A DNA stretch of 64,000 nucleotides from Cryptomeria japonica (GCF_030272615.1 NC_081407.1:152167048-152231047); one strand, 5' to 3'; positions 45,301-55,990 are shown, numbered from the stretch's first letter. The notes: a model not told the origin generated them from the sequence alone. Numbers and translations are program-made.

Positions 45301-47471
45301 TTGACACCCTTCTTACTGTACGGTGGACCATGACGACGGAGCCGCTGTGCGGCTGTGTGGGGATTTATGCTGGGTGTGCGGTTGACCTGTGGTGCACTCG
45401 ACGATGCGGTGGCGGGAACCCCTACCTGTGGTGTACTCGATAATGCGGTGCTTTGCACATTGGTGAGGATGGCAGTCCTTAATTGTGGCATAGAGTCTAG
45501 AAGGTCTTTTACCTTTATCGGCACCTCCATCTGCAAGATTTGCCCAATGATGTTATTTTCCGCTTCCGTACGGGATGATGTACTCGCCACCTCGTTGTCC
45601 CGTCGTTCGGTCGTCATCTCACGTTCAATATTGGCCTTTGTCTCCCGTAATCTCTCCTTTTCCGTACGGGGGTCGAGATAAGTGGCTTTTTTCGTCTGGG
45701 TGCGGGTGATCGCCAGTACTTCTTTCTCACCAGTCTTCTCAGCCTTCTCAATGTTGAGGAGATTAACCCCTGCCTGCAGGCAATTTGCGTCCTCATGGTC
45801 GCCTGGCCCACACCAACGGCAGAGGTGCTGAGGGGTGGCTTCCTTCGTGCAATCACGGGCGAAGTGCCCCCACTGATTACAGGCCCTACATTGGATAATT
45901 GGTTGGCCCTTGGCGTCATACTAGATATGGCTTCCGTTATTGTTATTGTTGCTATTCCTTCCGCCACCGCGTCTGTTGTCCCGGTATCCTCCAGATGATG
46001 CCGTTGTGTTAGTATGTTGGCCGGTACCCGCTGGTGCGGATGTTGTGGCCTGCTCCGTGAACGGCACCTGGTTCATTTCCGTACTTCGGGTTTTCATGTT
46101 GTATGGGCACTCCTTGGTGGAGTGTCCCATCACTTGGCAAATCTCGCAAAATGCCTTCTTTTGGCAAGTACCCTTTGTGTGCCCTTCCTCTTTGCACTCA
46201 GTGCACCATATGTCCCCTTCGTTCCGACTCGTGCTTCTCATTATTTTGAATTCTTTTCTCATTCGCTCCATGTCTTTCTGGAGCGCTTGCACCCGTTTGC
46301 CAGCCTCGTCGTCGCTGCTGCTTTCGTGTGAAGAGTCATCATCCTCGGATGAGGATTTATTACTTTTCTTCTTCTTTGATGTTTTGTGTTCGCTCTCCAG
46401 GTCCATCGCCCTATTATAAGCGTCGTCATATGACGTCGGGGGTACAATTTTCATCTTCCTCCGTAGGGAGGATTTCAACCCTTCAACGAACCATCGTTTC
46501 TTCAATCCATCTGCGGGTTGGCTTTCCATTTTACCCAAGAGTTCTTTCAGCCTCCGACTATATGCCCGTACTGTCTCCCTGGTACCTTGTTTGGTACTGT
46601 ATATCTCCGTTACAATTTCATTGTCATCACGGAGCAACCGAAACTCCCCCGTGAATTCCTTTTGTAGATTGGCCCACGTGGCCACTTTTTGCTTGTCCAC
46701 ATCGGAGTACCAATCTATGGCAACTCCTCGTAACGTGGCTGGGAACTGTTGTACCTAGTCATCCTGATCTGTTACTCCGTTGGCGGACCAAATGGTTTCA
46801 CATGTACGGCAGTGCCGTAAGGGGTCTTCCTTGCCCTCCCCTGTGAACTTTGGCAATTTTTGTTTACTCGCCATCCCACCGTTGGGTCTCGCTCCTCTAA
46901 TTCCTTATGTGCTTGTACCTGGCGATCCTCCGCCTCCTGCAACTGAACCTCCATTCGTGGGTCCTCCGGAAAAAGTTGTTGACACCAAACCAAACAAATT
47001 GCCTCCCGTACGGTACCCTTGTGCTCCCTCGGCACCTTCGGTCGTACCGTCGCCTTTCGTTGTCTCCCTCCGGTTGTCCTCTGAAATGGACAAATTCTTT
47101 AGCAAGTCTCTGGTAGCGTCGATCAGGTTTGGACTTCACCTTGTTTGTTCCACCAACTCTTCGCGGCTTCTTACCCTACGGTGGTATTTTGACGAACTGT
47201 AGAGTTCTCCTTCGGCACCCTCCGTGACTCCTTCTGGCAGCCCTACAACAGTGTAGATAGTGTAGTTCTCTCCGTCTATCTCTGCCTCCGCAACCTCCGT
47301 GACACCTCCTGGGTTCCCTTCGGGCAACCCCTCGGCCGGTCGTCCCTCAGCAAGCTGCCTTAGCCTACGCCTTCGTTCTATCTGCTGTCTGAGATTCAAC
47401 GCGGTTTGTGCCACTTCCCATTCGTCACTCTGTATCTTTTTATTTTTGTCCTTATTTAGTCTATTGGGCAT
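45231..47471 (-). pseudogene. Gag with four CCHC zinc knuckles, stopped by point mutations
   Basis: A single minus-strand frame runs from ATG 47471 to about 45231 (about 745 codons), interrupted only by stops: TGA 47135, a stop near 46904, TAG near 46757 and TAG near 45920. After a charged N-terminal part comes the Retrotrans_gag core at about 46860-46420 (LRGVAIDWYSD, WANLQKEFTGEF, RRLKELLGKMES, RRKMKIVPPTSYDDAYNRAM), then a Ser/Asp/Lys-rich linker and a short coiled coil. Four perfect CX2CX4HX4C knuckles follow at 46205-46164, 46148-46107, 45890-45849 and 45821-45780. The C-terminal 180 codons are Thr/Ser-rich and helical. Gag would package the element's RNA; no enzyme domain follows. Confidence 0.85.
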
Positions 47472-47634
47472 AAGTCACTTCCATACACAACAAACACACG
47501 CCATGTACACAAAAAAACTTTTATTATTTTTATTTTTATTTTGCCTTTCGGCCACAATTTATATCAGCAGTGTGTCGGGATTATTACAAGGTTCAATTTC
47601 CTCCTGGCCTGGCGCCATCTCGTTCCGTTTCCCG

Positions 47635-47961
47635 TCAGCTGTTCTCTTCGTAGCGTTGCAGGATTTGTTGTCGTCGCTCTTCCTGGGCAATCTCCTCCAG
47701 GCGGGCCTGTTGTGCCAGCGATGCCTGTGCAAGCAACCGGGGGAGGTGGTTCATCAACCGGTTTACTGCCGGGCTAACCTCCAGTGCTGTCCACACGGCA
47801 CTTGGTGGGATTTCTGCCTCTGCCGCTTCTCGTCGAACGTATGTCTGAATGGCTACCTGGAGCAAAATTGAAAATTCTCGCGTTGCCGTGTCTTCTCCTG
47901 TGTAAAGTTCTGTCCGCGCGTCGTCGGCCTCCGGGTTTACTTCACCAATGGGTAGGCCCAT
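47635..47961 (-). CDS. Small ORF1 upstream of gag in the gag-only element
   Basis: An intact 108-codon frame from ATG 47961 (MGLPIGEVNPEADDARTELY) to the stop at 47635 lies between the primer site and gag, in a different frame. It ends in a charged helix (LARLEEIAQEERRQQILQ-type composition). A longer reading starts in the LTR at 48066, but the LTR part is unlikely to be coding. I do not recognise a domain. It could be a separate leader protein or the detached N-terminus of gag. It is the one frame in this element without a stop. Confidence 0.5.
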   Translation of the reverse strand: MGLPIGEVNPEADDARTELYTGEDTATREFSILLQVAIQTYVRREAAEAEIPPSAVWTALEVSPAVNRLMNHLPRLLAQASLAQQARLEEIAQEERRQQILQRYEENS

Positions 47962-48001
47962 TGTGTCTGTTCGCCATCCATGTCTTCCGTTCCCGAGTTC
48001 G

Positions 48002-48018
48002 TCTAGGCAGCGGTGCCA
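48002..48018 (-). other. Primer-binding site of the gag-only element
   Basis: The minus strand reads TTTGGCACCGCTGCC right after the 5' LTR. It resembles the TGGCGCCGTTGCC site of Tat/Athila-type elements rather than the methionine-tRNA site of the surrounding chromoviruses. Confidence 0.6.
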
Positions 48019-48020
48019 AA

Positions 48021-48338
48021 TGTTTGCCCTCTCGGGTAAACGGTTAAATGCAGAACGTGAATGCACAGAACATAATGGAAATATATTAAATAACCAGCCT
48101 CTATATTAATTCAATAGTCCATGTACAATAAGTGCTTATAACATTACATCTGACACGACTAACATGATCCTTTCGAAGAAAAGGTACACAATATATAATA
48201 CCCAAAGGGGTGCGACACAACCGTCGCGACTCCAACTACCTACCTGTCGGCTAACTAACTGACCGTCATAACTCATTATTACCGACGACAACATAAACAT
48301 AATATAACAACATAACATAATGATTATTCCCGGCAACA
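48021..48338 (-). repeat. 5' LTR of the gag-only element (right copy)
   Basis: Collinear with 43748-44047 but 18 bp longer, through repetition of ATAACA/CATAAT words near 48300-48318. Confidence 0.92.
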
Positions 48339-48343
48339 AAGTG

Positions 48344-50501
48344 TACATTGGGTCTAACAGAGTTATTATACCTTGGGCATATCATTAGTGTTGAAGGGGT
48401 GTGGATGGATCCGGATAAAGTCCGAGCTATTATGGATTGGCCTACTCCAGAGAATCTGACACAACTTAGAGGTTTCATAGGATTGTGTGGTTTTTACAGG
48501 CACTTCGTCAAGGGTTTTTCTTAGCAGGCAGCACCATTGACAAACTTGACGAAGAAGGGGGCTTTCGTTTGGACTGATCAGGCACAATAGTGTTTTGAGA
48601 AGTTCAAACAGCTGATGACCACATGTCCAGTGTTGGCTGTACCAGATTTCTCTAGACAATTTGAGCTACAGTGTGATGCATCTAGTGAGGGAATTGGTGC
48701 AGTTTTGATGCAAGATAAGCACCCCATTGCCTTCGAGAGCAGGAAATTGAGGGGGCCTGATCGGACTTATAGCATTTATGACAAGGAGATGTTGGCCATA
48801 ATGCATACATTGGCCAAGTTCAGGCAGTACTTGGTAGGGTCCAAATTTAGCATAAAAACATACCATAATAGCTTAAAACATTTCCTTGGGCAGCGAGGTT
48901 TGAATGATCGCCAGCAGAAGTGGGTGAGTAAACTGCAGGCATATGACTTTGACATCACTTATGTCAAAGGGAAGACTAATGTGGTTGCTGATGCATTATC
49001 TTGTAGGCCTCATTTGAATGCTATGATTGAGATTACAGAGGATTGGAGGCATTTGATTGCAGCAGAGTATGCTAAGGATTCATGGGCCTCTAGTATTATG
49101 GATGGTACAGTACAGGATAGAAGGTACTCCATTGTGAATGATCTCATCATTTACAAAGGGAGATTATTTTTGGTACTAGGTTCAGAGATGAAGAAGAGGA
49201 TTTTGAGAGCTTTACATGATTCTCCCATGGCAGGGCATCCGGGTTATTATAAAACATATAGGCAGATTAGGGAGCGATTTACTTGGAAGGGGCTCAAATC
49301 TGATGTTCTACTTTATGTTAGAGAGTGTCTTGTTTGTTAGCAGAACAAACAGGAACATACATATCCAGCGGGGCTTCTCCAACCGCTTCCCATTCCTGAT
49401 AGGAAGTGGGAGTGTATATCGATGGACTTTATTACTGGACTGCCTAAAGTCCATAGCAGAGATTGCATATATGTAGTTGTTGATCGGTTGATGAAGTTTG
49501 CCCATTTCTTTTCGATTTCAGCTACTTATTCAACAGTTCAGGGAGTGGATCTCTTCTTCCAAGAGGTTTTTAGACTTCATCGGTTACCTCAAACTATAGT
49601 CAGTGACAGGGACAGCAGATTCATGAGTAATTTTTGGCAGGAGCTGTTCAAACTTAGTGGCACCGAGCTCACTCCTAGTACAAGCTACCACCCACAGACT
49701 AATGGTCAGACAGAGAGTGTGAACAAATGGGTGGAAGGTTACCTCCGGAACTACATAGCTGGACAACAACGGGCATGGGTAAAATGGTTACATTTATGTG
49801 AGTACTGTTATAACACTACTTACCACATGTCTATTCAAATGACACCATTCATGGCCTTGTATGAGTATGACACGCCCAACTTTTTGGACTTGCTGCTGAG
49901 TGACAACAGAGTGCCGAGTGCCAAGGATACTCTTCAGGAGAGTTAGGACACTGTAAGATCACTGAGAGAGAATATACAAAAGGCACAAAACCAACAAAAG
50001 TAACACACCGATCAGAAGAGAGTGGAGCGGTCATTTGAGGTAGGAGATATGGTGTACTTGATGCTGCAGCCATACAGGCAGTCCACTCTTAAGAAGAGTG
50101 GCTTAGAGAAGCTCAAGTCGAGATACTATAGGCCATTCAGGATTTTTAGGTGTGTTGGAGAGGTGGCCTATGAGCTAGAGCTGCCGGCAGATGCAAAGGT
50201 GCATAATGTTTTTCACGTGTCACGCCTCAAAAAGGTGATAGGACACCATGTTGTTCCCTCCACAGTGCTACCTCCTCTTGATGATGAGGGGAAATTGATA
50301 TTAGTACCTGAGACTATTATTGATTCCAGGGAGCGCAGATTGAGAAATAGGGTCATTAGGGAATATTTGATTAAGTGGAGAGATTTACCGGTTGAGGATG
50401 CGACGTGGGAGAGAGAAGATATCTTGCAACATCCTAAGTTGAGATTGCTTGAGGACAAGCAATTTCAGGGAGGGCGGACTGTAATGTCCCCTTCTCCATA
50501 A
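48344..50501 (+). pseudogene. RT end, RNase H, integrase and chromodomain of the outer chromovirus
   Basis: The frame resumes at CTLGLTELLYLGHIISVEGV. RNase H: FELQCDASSEG, KEMLAIMHTLAKF, IKTYHNSLKHF (the relative has TDHN, so one catalytic Asp is Tyr here), VVADALS. Integrase: HHCC finger (AGHPGYYKTYRQI ... CLVC), catalytic Asp in SMDFITGLPK and VSDRDSRF, Glu in YHPQTNGQTESVNKWVEGYL. The C-terminal chromodomain reads VIREYLIKWRDLPVEDATWE near 50350-50410. Stops are TAG at 48523, 48590, 49338 and 49945, and TAA near 50000. The reading ends in the 3' LTR (GRTVMSPSP, stop 50499-50501). Confidence 0.92.
50467..50479 (+). other. Polypurine tract of the outer chromovirus
   Basis: AGGGAGGGCGGAC directly precedes the 3' LTR at 50480. 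It is nearly the same as in the nested relative, and the last pol codons read through it. Confidence 0.8.
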
Positions 50502-51851
50502 CAGACAGATGTAGCAGAGGATTAGCCTATAATGTGGCCCTAGCTAATGAGGATGGTTAGAGGGTCTCTTGAGGATTGTTTCATCTCCAACATTCAAAGA
50601 TTTATGGATTTGGCCTTCGTTCGATATCATTTGGACCCCGTTTGCCATAATTACTATTTATAGTAAGTTAGAAGTAATAGAGATGGACCCTTTCTATTTT
50701 TAGAAAGTGTATTTGGTTACATGGGGAATTATGAGGAGGGACTTTTGCTTCAGACGACATATTAAAATGTTGTGTACTTAGGGAGATATTAATATTTTTG
50801 TGGCCAAATTAATATTAGTTCATTAAATGGCTTATTGTAAAGTTATAAATTTACTTTATAATAAAATCACTTAAGTGAGGGTCTAGACGTCATGAGAAGG
50901 GGCCAAAATATTTAATTAATTTATGTGTACTCTTCCCTAGGTGGGTAAATTTAATTATTATTGCCAAGTTATAACATTTAATGTTAAATTAAGAGCTTTA
51001 TGGGAGAAATCGAACTTGTTTGGGAAGCACATATATATTCAAGAAGTTCGAACTTGAGCAGTCATTCTTGGCATTCTACTTGATGAAATTTCATTCTGGA
51101 GAGCAGTAGAGACGAGGGTTTCTGAGTTGCAGCAAACAGGGCATTGGAGAACGAACAATCTTCAGTGTTACAGCCTTATGAGTTGGTGAAATACCCACTG
51201 AGTTTGGCTTCAGAGGAGTGGCTTCATCCAGGAGCCATTATTGAGCAGATTGGTGTTAAGAAATTCAGGATTTTGATCAGTTTAATTCAGATTTCCATTG
51301 GAGAGTTCTTAAGGCAGCAAAAAAGGGGTTTCTAGGTCCCATTTCCAGCTTGTACGATCTGATTTTGGGTGTTCATACTGCTGCAAACAAGGCGTGGAAG
51401 CGTAAACAGTTCTATCTCCCGCATAGAAGTTGCAATAATTTTTGGTTTGGACAAGGAAGAGGGTGGCTAGCAGCATTGAAGACTTTGGCACTACATGCAT
51501 GATCATTACTCATCAATACATGGTGATTTTCACCTCATATCTAGTTGCTTTTTCAGCTGGGAGGCATTAAGTCAAAATCTGATTTCATACTGGTATGCAA
51601 GTGTCTATCATTATTCTAGAAACCAATGAAATAAAGTTACAATAACGATTCCTATCTATATTATTGTCTGATCAGTGTAGTTTCAGAATTTCAAAATTTA
51701 TTTGAAGTTTATGTGCATTGCTTTTTCATTATCATATATCCTCAAAACACACAAAAAAAAAATAACAAAACTCAAAAGAAAACCAAAAACAATCAGCAAA
51801 CCTCCAGTATTTATTAAAATTTCAGTGGTTGGAAGACAAGGGGTCTTTACA
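50480..51851 (+). repeat. 3' LTR of the outer chromovirus
   Basis: Starts TGTAATGTCCCC and ends GGGGTCTTTACA. Collinear with 30009-31363 apart from small indels (for example an extra segment near 51212 and AAAATT near 51692). Confidence 0.92.
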
Positions 51852-51862
51852 ATTACAATAGT

Positions 51863-51985
51863 TGACTTCTGCCTCATCTTCTTAGTCTTGTTTATATGTG
51901 GACAAAACTTAACCCTTGTCTTGTAATGCCCAAGAGATGACAATATACCTTGATGTAGCTCCCTCTAAAATTTTGTTGTAAATAT
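51863..51985 (-). pseudogene. hAT transposase pseudogene, 5' portion (zf-BED remnant)
   Basis: On the minus strand CHLLGITRQGL and, after a one-base shift, KFCPHINKTKKMRQK form a degraded BED finger end (His...Cys). This leads directly into the 28906-27440 fragment when the insertion and one copy of ATAGT are removed. A further open minus frame upstream (about 52339-51990, with NIRSGDSSRCGSVVDEGEQP) may belong to the same gene or to its 5' flank; I do not recognise it. Confidence 0.6.
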
Positions 51986-54231
51986 GACAGACATACTCCC
52001 TCTTTGTTGCAAATATGATAGACATGCTCTAGTTCCTTTTGAATTTTTCATTTTGTCTTTGTGTATGGCCATCACAAATTGCAGTAGAAGCTTATTGAGA
52101 TTGGAAGGGCTTTTTGCATAAGTTTTTAAGATGGTGGAAGAGCACTCAAACAGGTTATGTGGTTGTTCTCCTTCATCCACAACACTCCCACACCTTGATG
52201 AATCCCCACTTCTAATATTTCTTTCTTTCATTTCATGTTCATTACTGTCATTGTTGTAAACTGAAACTAGAAATGAAAACAAGAAAATAAAAAATTTATT
52301 ACTCGAAACTTTGAAAAAAAAATTAGAAAATAAATACAAAGGAAAGAATCACTTACCTTTTCTACTAGTTTTGCTAACTCATTGCTCATTGCTCACTTGT
52401 GCTGCCTTAGTTATCTCCAGATGCACCTAATTTGGAATGGAAGAGGGAAGCTTCTTTTAGTCATTTAGGGCTGAGTATGGTGTGGTGTGTACATCCCTAG
52501 CCATTTCTGGACAGTAGGCCTACTATAGTACTCACATTTTTGGGACATTAGAGCAATTTTTTTTTTGACAAGGGACAGTGGAAGGATGTTCCCAAGGAGT
52601 TTGGACGTCCCCATACAGGAGCATGCTAAAAAAGGTCGGGGACGTATCTTTTGGGAACATAGCTGACTTTTAAATGAAGCCAAAGGTAAAGCTGAAACCA
52701 GGTGACAATTTTCTCATCTGAACCCTCTTGTAAAACTTTACAAGAATCTTTTTTTCCATTTATCTTTATATAGTGTTCAAAAATCTGAAATTCTGCGATT
52801 TAGTTTTCAATCTCATGACCAAGGTGCAAAGTGATTGTGGCTAAAGTTCTCTAACTTGCAAACTACGAAATTTCACTTGTCTTAATTTACACGTTGCTAT
52901 TTGGCAGGTTAAATTAAGATCATACAAATTGATAGTTTTTCTTTATTTTCTGATAAGCTCCATAGAGGAATTTTGTCAAGGTTAGTTCAAACCAGTGTTA
53001 CACGACTCAGACTCGACAAGCTAATTTTTGACCAGGACTTGAACTGGGTGCCCAGACTTGGCAAACTGAAAAACCCAAGAAATTCAGAGATTTTTAAGGA
53101 TTTAAAACTTTTTTCATGCACCCTTTAATAAATAAAACTTAAAGACACAATAACCTCATTAAATAGAAGCTACTTTGATCACATACACGAGTATACATTA
53201 ATCACATAAGTATAAATACAATTTTAGCTGAACAAAATAACACATTTATATATATAAATATTGTCAAATGTATACAGCTGCATAATAGCACAAACAAGTT
53301 GAAATACACCATATAAAGCATTTTGTAAGTAGTTCATTTTTTTGGAAGCTAACATCAACAAGAATTACCCTACAGTGGATGAAAATAACCCATTTAAATT
53401 TTTTTTTGTTGTTGCTCAAATCACAATATTCAGAAGACAAGCTCATACACACAAAATTGCTGGTTTAGGATTTTATGTGAAGGATGTGTTTCGATAAAAT
53501 TAAAATAATGATCAATATCTGGACAGTATATACTATAGAGGAAAGAAATATAATATTGTACCCTTTTCCTGTACAATTTCTTACTTCTTGGTCAACTTTC
53601 AGTCATGTTTTACAATAACATTCTAGACTGCTACAGGGATAGAGAATCATGTTATCCCTTTAATGCTAAATGTAAATAGAAATCTAGGCAATAAACAACC
53701 CTTTTACTGTACAAAATATTTAAATTCTATAACATCCTTTTAGTGGGGAGAGAGGAAGAATATTATCATTTTTCTACATGGGGGCATTTTTAATTAAACC
53801 TTGTGACAATTAAGTTACAAATTGGGAAATGGATTCAGTTTCATGAAATTAAACCATTTACTTAACAATAAGGTGGCATGGGCCAAGGACAATCCATCTC
53901 CCTCTAATTTCTTTTAATTTCACTTACTGCAGATTTACAAAAGGATAAGGTACTCATTCTTACAAGTATATCCTGATTATTGGCTACTTAAAGTTGGTTG
54001 AAACATGTTTTATAATGAAAGCCTTTACTGGTATTATGCTTGACATAGTCATCATTGAATGAGGCTTTAGACCCTTGCAACCTTCCAGCATGCTGCTTTC
54101 ATCTATTTGAATTTCAATTAATAAAAGTTATTATGTTTCATATTGAACTTCTTTATGGAGAGCATTTTCATTTATTCATGTTTCATTTTTTTGTGTTTAT
54201 TTGTCATTGTTGCCTTTCTGTCTTTGGGCAG
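51986..54231. other. Mostly non-coding flank
   Basis: The only frame of interest is the 124-codon minus frame ending at 51965. The rest is AT-rich with short frames. T and A runs near 52560, 53400 and 53230 (TATATATAAATA) are simple sequence. No gene is recognised. Confidence 0.4.
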
Positions 54232-54361
54232 AGAAGATCCCTGTAAGAGACCTTTTTGGCATCTTCTATGGAGTTGGAAAAAGTATTGCAGGATAATCTT
54301 CAACATTCTGCTATTGGTACAATGGACAATCACCTTGTAGAATTCACAGAAGAACTAAGAA
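54232..54361 (+). CDS. Possible host first coding exon
   Basis: A pyrimidine-rich tract ending CTTTGGGCAG (acceptor at 54230-54231) precedes a 130-bp segment with an in-frame stop at 54244-54246 and then ATG at 54268. It encodes MELEKVLQDNLQHSAIGTMD followed by NHLVEFTEELR. It ends at AA|GTAAGT, a strong plant donor (GT at 54362). This is the pattern of an exon that joins 5' UTR to the start of a protein. No following exon was found, so it may be an orphan exon, a distant first exon or chance. Function unknown. Confidence 0.25.
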
Positions 54362-55261
54362 GTAAGTTGTGTATGATACCTTTTACTTGCCAAAAAAATT
54401 TATACTGACTTGTAGAAGTTAGATATGGGATATAGATAAATTAAAGTATTATTCCTCTTAAAGAATCCACAAAATTATGAGAATTGATGGTGAGGAGTAA
54501 TAAGGAGAGAGAAAACTCTGAGACAGAGGGTAGTATTTTCTGATAAGGTTAAAGTTTGGGAAATAATCAAAATTTATGGTGCTGATGTAGCTAACTGTAT
54601 GATAACTAAACTGGACAAGCAGAAGTATGTATAATATACTAGATAAAGCACAACAGTAAGTATGTATAGAAGAGGACAAAATGCTCGAGCCTTGAGAATA
54701 TTATCTCAGCTGACATGACTAAGATGGAGTAAAAGAGTCTTTCAAGAGAAAATATAAAACAATGACTAGTCAATGCTTCAAAATTTATCACACTATGCTC
54801 CTTGATTACACAGTGACATGGATCAGTAGGCCATTCTTAGATTCTTCTCCAGTGAATGAAATGGATCCTGTTATAACTATCTTCAAGAAGAACATCATAA
54901 AATGTATGCCACAAAACTCAAAAGATACACACATTCAACTGCATTACATAATGCCTTGTAATTCTGGACACAAATTAAATGACATAAATTCTGGACCATC
55001 TAGTAGCAGAAATCACAATTAATCATGGATCGTGCCTGCTGGTGATATGATCTGAATTAGAGCATTGGCAAATTTCCAAGGCCTGTTTGGTCACAAATAA
55101 ATCAGAGTTTTTCCAGTAAATTGTGATTAAAATGTTTTTTACAATTTGCTTATAAAATACCTGTTTTTTACAATTTGCTTATAAAATACCTGTTTTTTGA
55201 GTTTTAAGTCAAAACCTCATTTGAACATTGCAAATTTGGATTTTTCTACAGCAGATTCAGA
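54362..55261. other. Spacer, possible intron, no gene seen
   Basis: AT-rich. A 27-bp phrase beginning TTTTTTACAATTTGCTTATA is duplicated in tandem near 55134-55190. Other frames are short and featureless. Confidence 0.4.
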
Positions 55262-55990
55262 TTTTTTTTTTTTTTTTGCAAATTGCTACCAAGGGGGTAG
55301 CTCCCATTGCATTAATCACAAAGAAAACAGATACATGATTTCAGTATTAGAGAGTGAACAATAGGACCCTTATGGCCTCTATGACCTCTTGGTATCTTCC
55401 CAGCTGCTTAGGAGGGAACAAATTCCCATTTACACTCATCATATAGTCATAGGCTTCTAGATTATTCCTGCTCAGACCATCTCTCAAAGTCATCACAGTA
55501 TCATGCATATTCCTGTTTTTCAGAATCTCCTCTATTTTAAAGGCATTGGTGACCAGACCTTTGAAGGCCTCGGACTTGAGCCTCTTCAAGGCCTTCACAG
55601 TTGGCTCCTAAAGATGGGAGACAACCATACGCTCGACAACCTTTTCCATTGCCTCATGGTCCCCAGTGGTTTGTACCAGAATGTAGACAAAGCTCTCAAG
55701 GAGCTCGACATTATGCACATGGGCACAACCCAAACGTTCTTCCCCTAGAATCTTCTTCACCGCCTCCTCGGCCACATCTCCATCCACAACAAAAATTTCC
55801 TTCAACTGTGCCTTAACCGAAGCCTGGTTGCAACTATAGTTGCAGTCGGGAATGATCACAACATCCAACTCCATAGGCGTAGACCTTGCCATAATTCTTT
55901 TCAAAATGCATACAAATTCTTTGATTGCATGCTCAACTTTTATAGCCAAAGGCCCTATCTTTGGCAGCTTTTTCCAAAGATTGTCTGTTC
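55262..55990 (-). pseudogene. Retroposed-looking minus-strand frame with poly(A) tail
   Basis: A minus frame of about 205 codons ends at 55347 and has one TAG near 55606 (MVVSHL*EPTVKAL). Phrases include LDVVIIPDCNYSCNQASVKA, KALKRLKSEAFKGLVTNAFK and LPPKQLGRYQE-like text. About 70 bases after the stop, a TACCCCCTTGGTA stem-loop (55285-55301) and a 16-base A tract (T run 55262-55277 on plus) follow. The frame opens upstream near 55985 without a clear ATG. I do not recognise the protein. A 3' stem-loop with poly(A) suggests LINE-type retroposition, either of a host mRNA or as the 3' end of a LINE itself. Confidence 0.4.

Larger units (their letters stand above)
43748..48338 (-). mobile_element. 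Gag-only LTR retrotransposon (TR-GAG type), nested
   Basis: A 4.6-kb element is flanked by the perfect duplication AAGTG (43743-43747, 48339-48343). It has short LTRs of 300 and 318 bp, a primer site, two minus-strand reading frames (a small ORF1 and a gag) and a polypurine tract, but no protease, RT or integrase. It must have been moved by another element's enzymes. Its GC content is clearly higher than that of the elements around it. LTR difference is about 3 percent by hand count, plus an 18-bp expansion in the right LTR, so it is among the youngest layers of the nest. Confidence 0.9.
30009..51851 (+). mobile_element. Ty3/gypsy chromovirus, complete but nested and decayed
   Basis: The element has two LTRs, a primer site, gag-pol with an integrase chromodomain, a polypurine tract and the exact target duplication ATTAC (30004-30008, 51852-51856). 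Three later insertions (32910-41678, 41893-42804, 43748-48338) take up about 14.3 kb, so the original length was about 7.5 kb, usual for chromoviruses. Domain order is gag, protease, RT, RNase H, integrase, chromodomain. By my hand count over about 300 bp, the two LTRs differ at roughly 7 percent of sites, more than in the elements nested inside it. Many in-frame stops show that it is dead. Confidence 0.93.

Noticed and set aside
45940-47871. Plus-strand frames of 100-190 codons opposite the gag of the gag-only element
   Set aside because: The minus strand has the gag core and four zinc knuckles; the plus frames are shadows of GC-rich antisense DNA.
48139-48478. Minus frames across the right LTR of the gag-only element into the outer pol
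   Set aside because: They span an insertion junction and copy LTR sequence; they cannot be genes.
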